Shown: positions 8,229-9,726 of the stretch, piece after piece
Layout of the letters: each line of letters begins with the position of its first letter
How positions within the stretch are numbered: position 1 is the first letter of the stretch
DNA from: Tannerella sp.
Lineage (GTDB): Bacteria; Bacteroidota; Bacteroidia; Bacteroidales; Tannerellaceae
Length of the DNA stretch: 9,726 bases
Reading direction: 5' to 3'
Assembly: GCA_031261145.1 (NCBI GenBank)
Contig: JAISJX010000095.1
Coordinates: 1-9,726 of the forward strand
Program-made: the position numbers and the translations under genes
The notes under the pieces: generated by a model
The model's database searches: none
The model's input: only the letters and a program-made list of their open reading frames with translations
What the model was told of the DNA's origin: nothing

Positions 8229-8261
8229 AAAAAGTAATGCACACTAAAGAAAGAAAACAAA
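8229..8261 (-). promoter_or_regulatory. candidate promoter for the GH26 operon
   Basis: Read on the minus strand, TTTG (8258-8261) is followed after 21 bases by TACTTTTT (8229-8236), which matches the Bacteroidota -7 consensus TAnnTTTG in seven of eight positions and lies at a plausible distance from the -33 element. Transcription would begin near 8222, giving a ~44-base leader before the GH26 start. The region is AT-rich, so chance similarity is a real possibility. Confidence 0.35.
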
Positions 8262-8317
8262 AACAGGCTTTTTGGAAATTCATGCCGAAGGGATACGGGT
8301 TTTCAGGGCTATCGCAC

Positions 8318-8325
8318 TACCTTTG
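8318..8325 (+). promoter_or_regulatory. candidate -7 element for GH43
   Basis: TACCTTTG is a perfect match to the Bacteroidota sigma factor -7 consensus TAnnTTTG. It would place the transcription start near 8332, about 38 bases before the GH43 start codon. No clear TTTG -33 element lies 19-21 bases upstream, so the site may be weak or activator-dependent. Upstream of the ATG the leader is A-rich (AAAGAAAA), typical for this phylum in place of a strong ribosome-binding site. Confidence 0.5.
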
Positions 8326-8369
8326 TTCGCTGGAAATAAATGCTATGTTCCTTAAAATCATAAAGAAAA

Positions 8370-9347
8370 ATGAAAAAACAAGTCCTTTTCTTCTCCGCCC
8401 TCAGCATTGCCGCGATGCTATCCTGCGTTTCCAAACCGGCGGAATCAAGCGGCAACCCGGTTTTTGAGGGTTGGTATGCCGACCCCGAGGGGATCATCTA
8501 CGGGGATACCTATTGGATCTATCCCACATGGAGTGACAAATACGATAAGCAAACCTTTTTCGACTGCTTTTCTTCCAAAGATTTGGTGACATGGACAAAA
8601 CATGCCTCCATCCTGGATACGGCGGAGGTGAAATGGGCCAAACGGGCCATGTGGGCGCCCTCCGTCATTCACCGGAACGGCAAATATTACCTTTTCTTCG
8701 GGGCTAACGACGTGCACGAAGGCGAGGTGGGGGGAATAGGCGTAGCCGTGGCCGACCGTCCCGAAGGGCCGTATAAGGACTTGCCGGGCAAACCGCTTAT
8801 CAACGACATTGTCAACGGGGCGCAACCAATCGACCAGTTTGTATTCCGCGACGACGATGGTACATGTTATATGTATTACGGCGGATGGGGACATTGCAAT
8901 ATAGTCCTGCTGAATGAAGATTTCACCGCCCTGTTGCCTTTCAAAGACGGGGAAATATACAAGGAAGTCACCCCCGAAGGATATGTGGAAGGCTCCTTCA
9001 TGTTCAAGAAAGACGGGAAATACTACTTTATGTGGAGCGAAGGCGGATGGGGAAGCCCGAACTATTCCGTCGCTTATGCCATAGCTTCTTCCCCTTTCGG
9101 CCCGTTTGAGCGCATCGGAAAGATTTTACAACAAGACCCTGCGGTGGCTACCGGCGCCGGACACCATTCCGTTATCCGCGTCCCGGACAGCGAAGATTAT
9201 TATATCGTTTACCACCGCCGGCCTTTAGGCGACAATGCCGGCAACCACCGTGTCACCTGCATCGACCGGATGACTTTCGACGGGAACGGCCTGATCCAAC
9301 CGGTCAAAATTACCTTTGAGGGCGTCCCCGCCCGCCTGGTCAGGTAA
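8370..9347 (+). CDS. GH43 family glycosidase, lipoprotein (arabinofuranosidase/xylosidase type)
   Basis: 325 residues. A lipobox (AMLSC, Cys19) predicts a lipid anchor. The rest is a single five-bladed beta-propeller of GH43 with no additional C-terminal domain. The three catalytic carboxylates are visible at expected positions: base Asp38 in YADPEG, pKa-modulating Asp155 in QPIDQFVF, and acid Glu207 in YVEGSFMF. MWAPSV (94-99) and GAGHHSV (262-268, with the His near the central metal site) are also family features, as is YHRRP near the end. The enzymes invert configuration and typically remove arabinofuranosyl or xylosyl side groups or trim arabinan or xylan; the subfamily is not resolved here. 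It is transcribed away from the mannanase operon from a shared intergenic region, suggesting a co-regulated accessory debranching role. Confidence 0.9.
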   Translation: MKKQVLFFSALSIAAMLSCVSKPAESSGNPVFEGWYADPEGIIYGDTYWIYPTWSDKYDKQTFFDCFSSKDLVTWTKHASILDTAEVKWAKRAMWAPSVIHRNGKYYLFFGANDVHEGEVGGIGVAVADRPEGPYKDLPGKPLINDIVNGAQPIDQFVFRDDDGTCYMYYGGWGHCNIVLLNEDFTALLPFKDGEIYKEVTPEGYVEGSFMFKKDGKYYFMWSEGGWGSPNYSVAYAIASSPFGPFERIGKILQQDPAVATGAGHHSVIRVPDSEDYYIVYHRRPLGDNAGNHRVTCIDRMTFDGNGLIQPVKITFEGVPARLVR

Positions 9348-9476
9348 AGGCCTGTTACTCGTTTGACTAATCAAAGCGGTTTAAGGGAGAAATGCTTTCT
9401 TTTTGTCATTAAATAAAGCCTTTTAGCATCCGTTAACTTCTCTAAAAAAGTCCCGGAAACCGAATGAAAAAAAAGC

Positions 9477-9551
9477 GTGCGCACTGTTCTCAAAAAGTAC
9501 GCACTCTTTTTCGAGAAACTGTGCACACTTTTTCCGAAAAGTGTGCACAGT
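9477..9551. repeat. short interspersed motif array, GTGCGCACT-like, four copies
   Basis: Four related 9-mers occur in the same orientation: GTGCGCACT (9477-9485), GTACGCACT (9497-9505), GTGCACACT (9521-9529) and GTGCACAGT (9543-9551). Start-to-start distances are 20, 24 and 22 bases. They are separated by A- or T-rich spacers (CTCAAAAA, CTTTTTCGAGAAACT, TTTTCCGAAAA). The first copy is self-palindromic over GTGCGCAC, and the third and fourth sit within TGTGCACA palindromes. The purpose is unknown. Confidence 0.7.
9489..9515. repeat. hairpin 1 (9-bp stem with one bulge)
   Basis: CTCAAAAAG (9489-9497) pairs with CTTTTTCGAG (9506-9515), with one bulged base and an 8-base loop that carries the second array motif. 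It directly abuts the stronger hairpin that follows. Confidence 0.55.
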
Positions 9552-9553
9552 TT
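9516..9553. terminator. hairpin 2, perfect 17-bp inverted repeat; possible bidirectional terminator
   Basis: AAACTGTGCACACTTTT (9516-9532) is a perfect inverse of 9537-9553, with a four-base TCCG loop. On the plus strand the stem is followed by only one further T before C; the stem itself ends in A/T tracts on either side, so termination in both directions is plausible but not proved. It is about 170 bases beyond the GH43 stop. Each arm contains its own TGTGCACA palindrome, so a protein-binding role is an alternative. Confidence 0.45.
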
Positions 9554-9617
9554 TCAAACCCGCTCTGCATTAGGGCTGTGAGGTTTTTTTTCTCTTTAAA
9601 CGGGTAAAAGGCAATTC

Positions 9618-9630
9618 TGACAATTTGTCA
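9618..9630. repeat. 13-bp palindrome, operator-like
   Basis: TGACAA and TTGTCA flank a single central T, forming a perfect inverted repeat. A second short inverted repeat, GTCTTC/GAAGAC (9641-9646 and 9658-9663), follows. They lie just upstream of a possible gene start at 9665 and could be operator-like, but short palindromes also occur by chance. Confidence 0.3.
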
Positions 9631-9664
9631 AAAACCGAAAGTCTTCCAAATAGCCTTGAAGACC

Positions 9665-9726
9665 ATGCAAGAAAATCTACGTAGGCACTACGCAAGCAGG
9701 TATTACGCAAACATCCCCAAGATATG
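9665..9726 (+). CDS. possible start of an unrecognised gene cut by the right edge
   Basis: From ATG at 9665 the frame is open to the edge for 20 codons (MQENLRRHYASRYYANIPKI). The frame is also open upstream to a TAA at 9605. I do not recognise the product and see no clear ribosome-binding site, and the segment overlaps repeated TACG words, so this may be non-coding. It is listed only because the window ends within it. Confidence 0.2.
   Translation, partial: MQENLRRHYASRYYANIPKI

Larger units (their letters stand above)
8179..8369. promoter_or_regulatory. divergent promoter region between the GH26 operon and GH43
   Basis: This 191-bp gap separates the two divergent signal-peptide start codons and is the only place for promoters of both units. 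It is AT-rich, especially 8181-8263. No complete gene or RNA is visible in it. The shared position suggests that the operon and GH43 respond to a common regulator, but I could not identify an inverted repeat that would serve as its operator. Confidence 0.7.
9348..9726. other. 379-bp region downstream of GH43 without a recognised gene
   Basis: No convincing protein or RNA gene is seen. Just after GH43, AAAGC (9373-9377) and GCTTT (9394-9398) followed by CTTTTT could form a weak 5-bp stem with a long loop; I do not regard it as a sound terminator. The stretch then holds two strong hairpins at 9489-9553, small inverted repeats at 9618-9630 and 9641-9663, and repeated TACGcaa-type words near the end. 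Confidence 0.6.

Noticed and set aside
8179..8283. N-terminal extension of the GH26 gene to a Met at 8283
   Set aside because: It would place 35 extra residues before an intact signal peptide and overlap the candidate promoter elements; the Met at 8178 begins a standard leader.
9373..9405. Rho-independent terminator directly after GH43
   Set aside because: Only a 5-bp AT-rich stem with a 16-base loop before the T-run; too weak to call.
9477..9553. CRISPR array
   Set aside because: Only four 9-base motifs that drift in sequence, spacers of 11-15 bases, and no cas genes; hairpin structure explains it better.

Overview
The window looks like part of a polysaccharide utilization locus from a member of the Bacteroidota, most likely Bacteroidales. 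The evidence is the set of secreted carbohydrate-active enzymes, three Bacteroidota-style lipoprotein signals, A-rich leaders instead of strong Shine-Dalgarno sites, and a perfect TAnnTTTG -7 promoter element ahead of the plus-strand gene. Genus and species cannot be read from the sequence. No SusC/SusD pair, sensor or regulator lies in the window, so assignment to a PUL is an inference from enzyme content.

Layout: positions 8178 down to 228 hold a tight minus-strand operon, transcribed in the order GH26 beta-mannanase, large GH2 enzyme (lipoprotein with two discoidin-like domains), GH5 endo-glycanase, CE7 acetyl esterase (lipoprotein with an N-terminal sugar-binding-like jelly roll). Gaps between these genes are 27, 31 and 9 bp. 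Directly after the CE7 stop, in the same frame, comes the C-terminal half of an SGNH/GDSL esterase with no start codon and no N-terminal half (224 to the left edge). A 191-bp divergent promoter region (8179-8369) separates the operon from a plus-strand GH43 lipoprotein (8370-9347). The last 379 bp carry no recognisable gene. They hold two abutting hairpins built from GTGCGCAC/GTGCACAC-type motifs, several small palindromes, and possibly the first codons of a gene cut by the right edge.

How the genes may work together: GH26 and GH5 would cut the backbone of a beta-mannan or related hemicellulose, GH2 would trim mannose-type residues from oligosaccharides, CE7 (and formerly the SGNH enzyme) would remove acetyl groups, and GH43 would remove arabinofuranosyl or xylosyl decorations. 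An acetylated, decorated mannan or mixed plant cell wall hemicellulose is the most economical substrate guess, but the specificities of GH5, GH2 and GH43 are not fixed by the sequence alone. I did not find a wholly new system. The most unusual items are the beheaded SGNH fragment fused in frame behind CE7, the hairpin repeat array, and the proline-rich insert within a discoidin-like domain of the GH2 protein.
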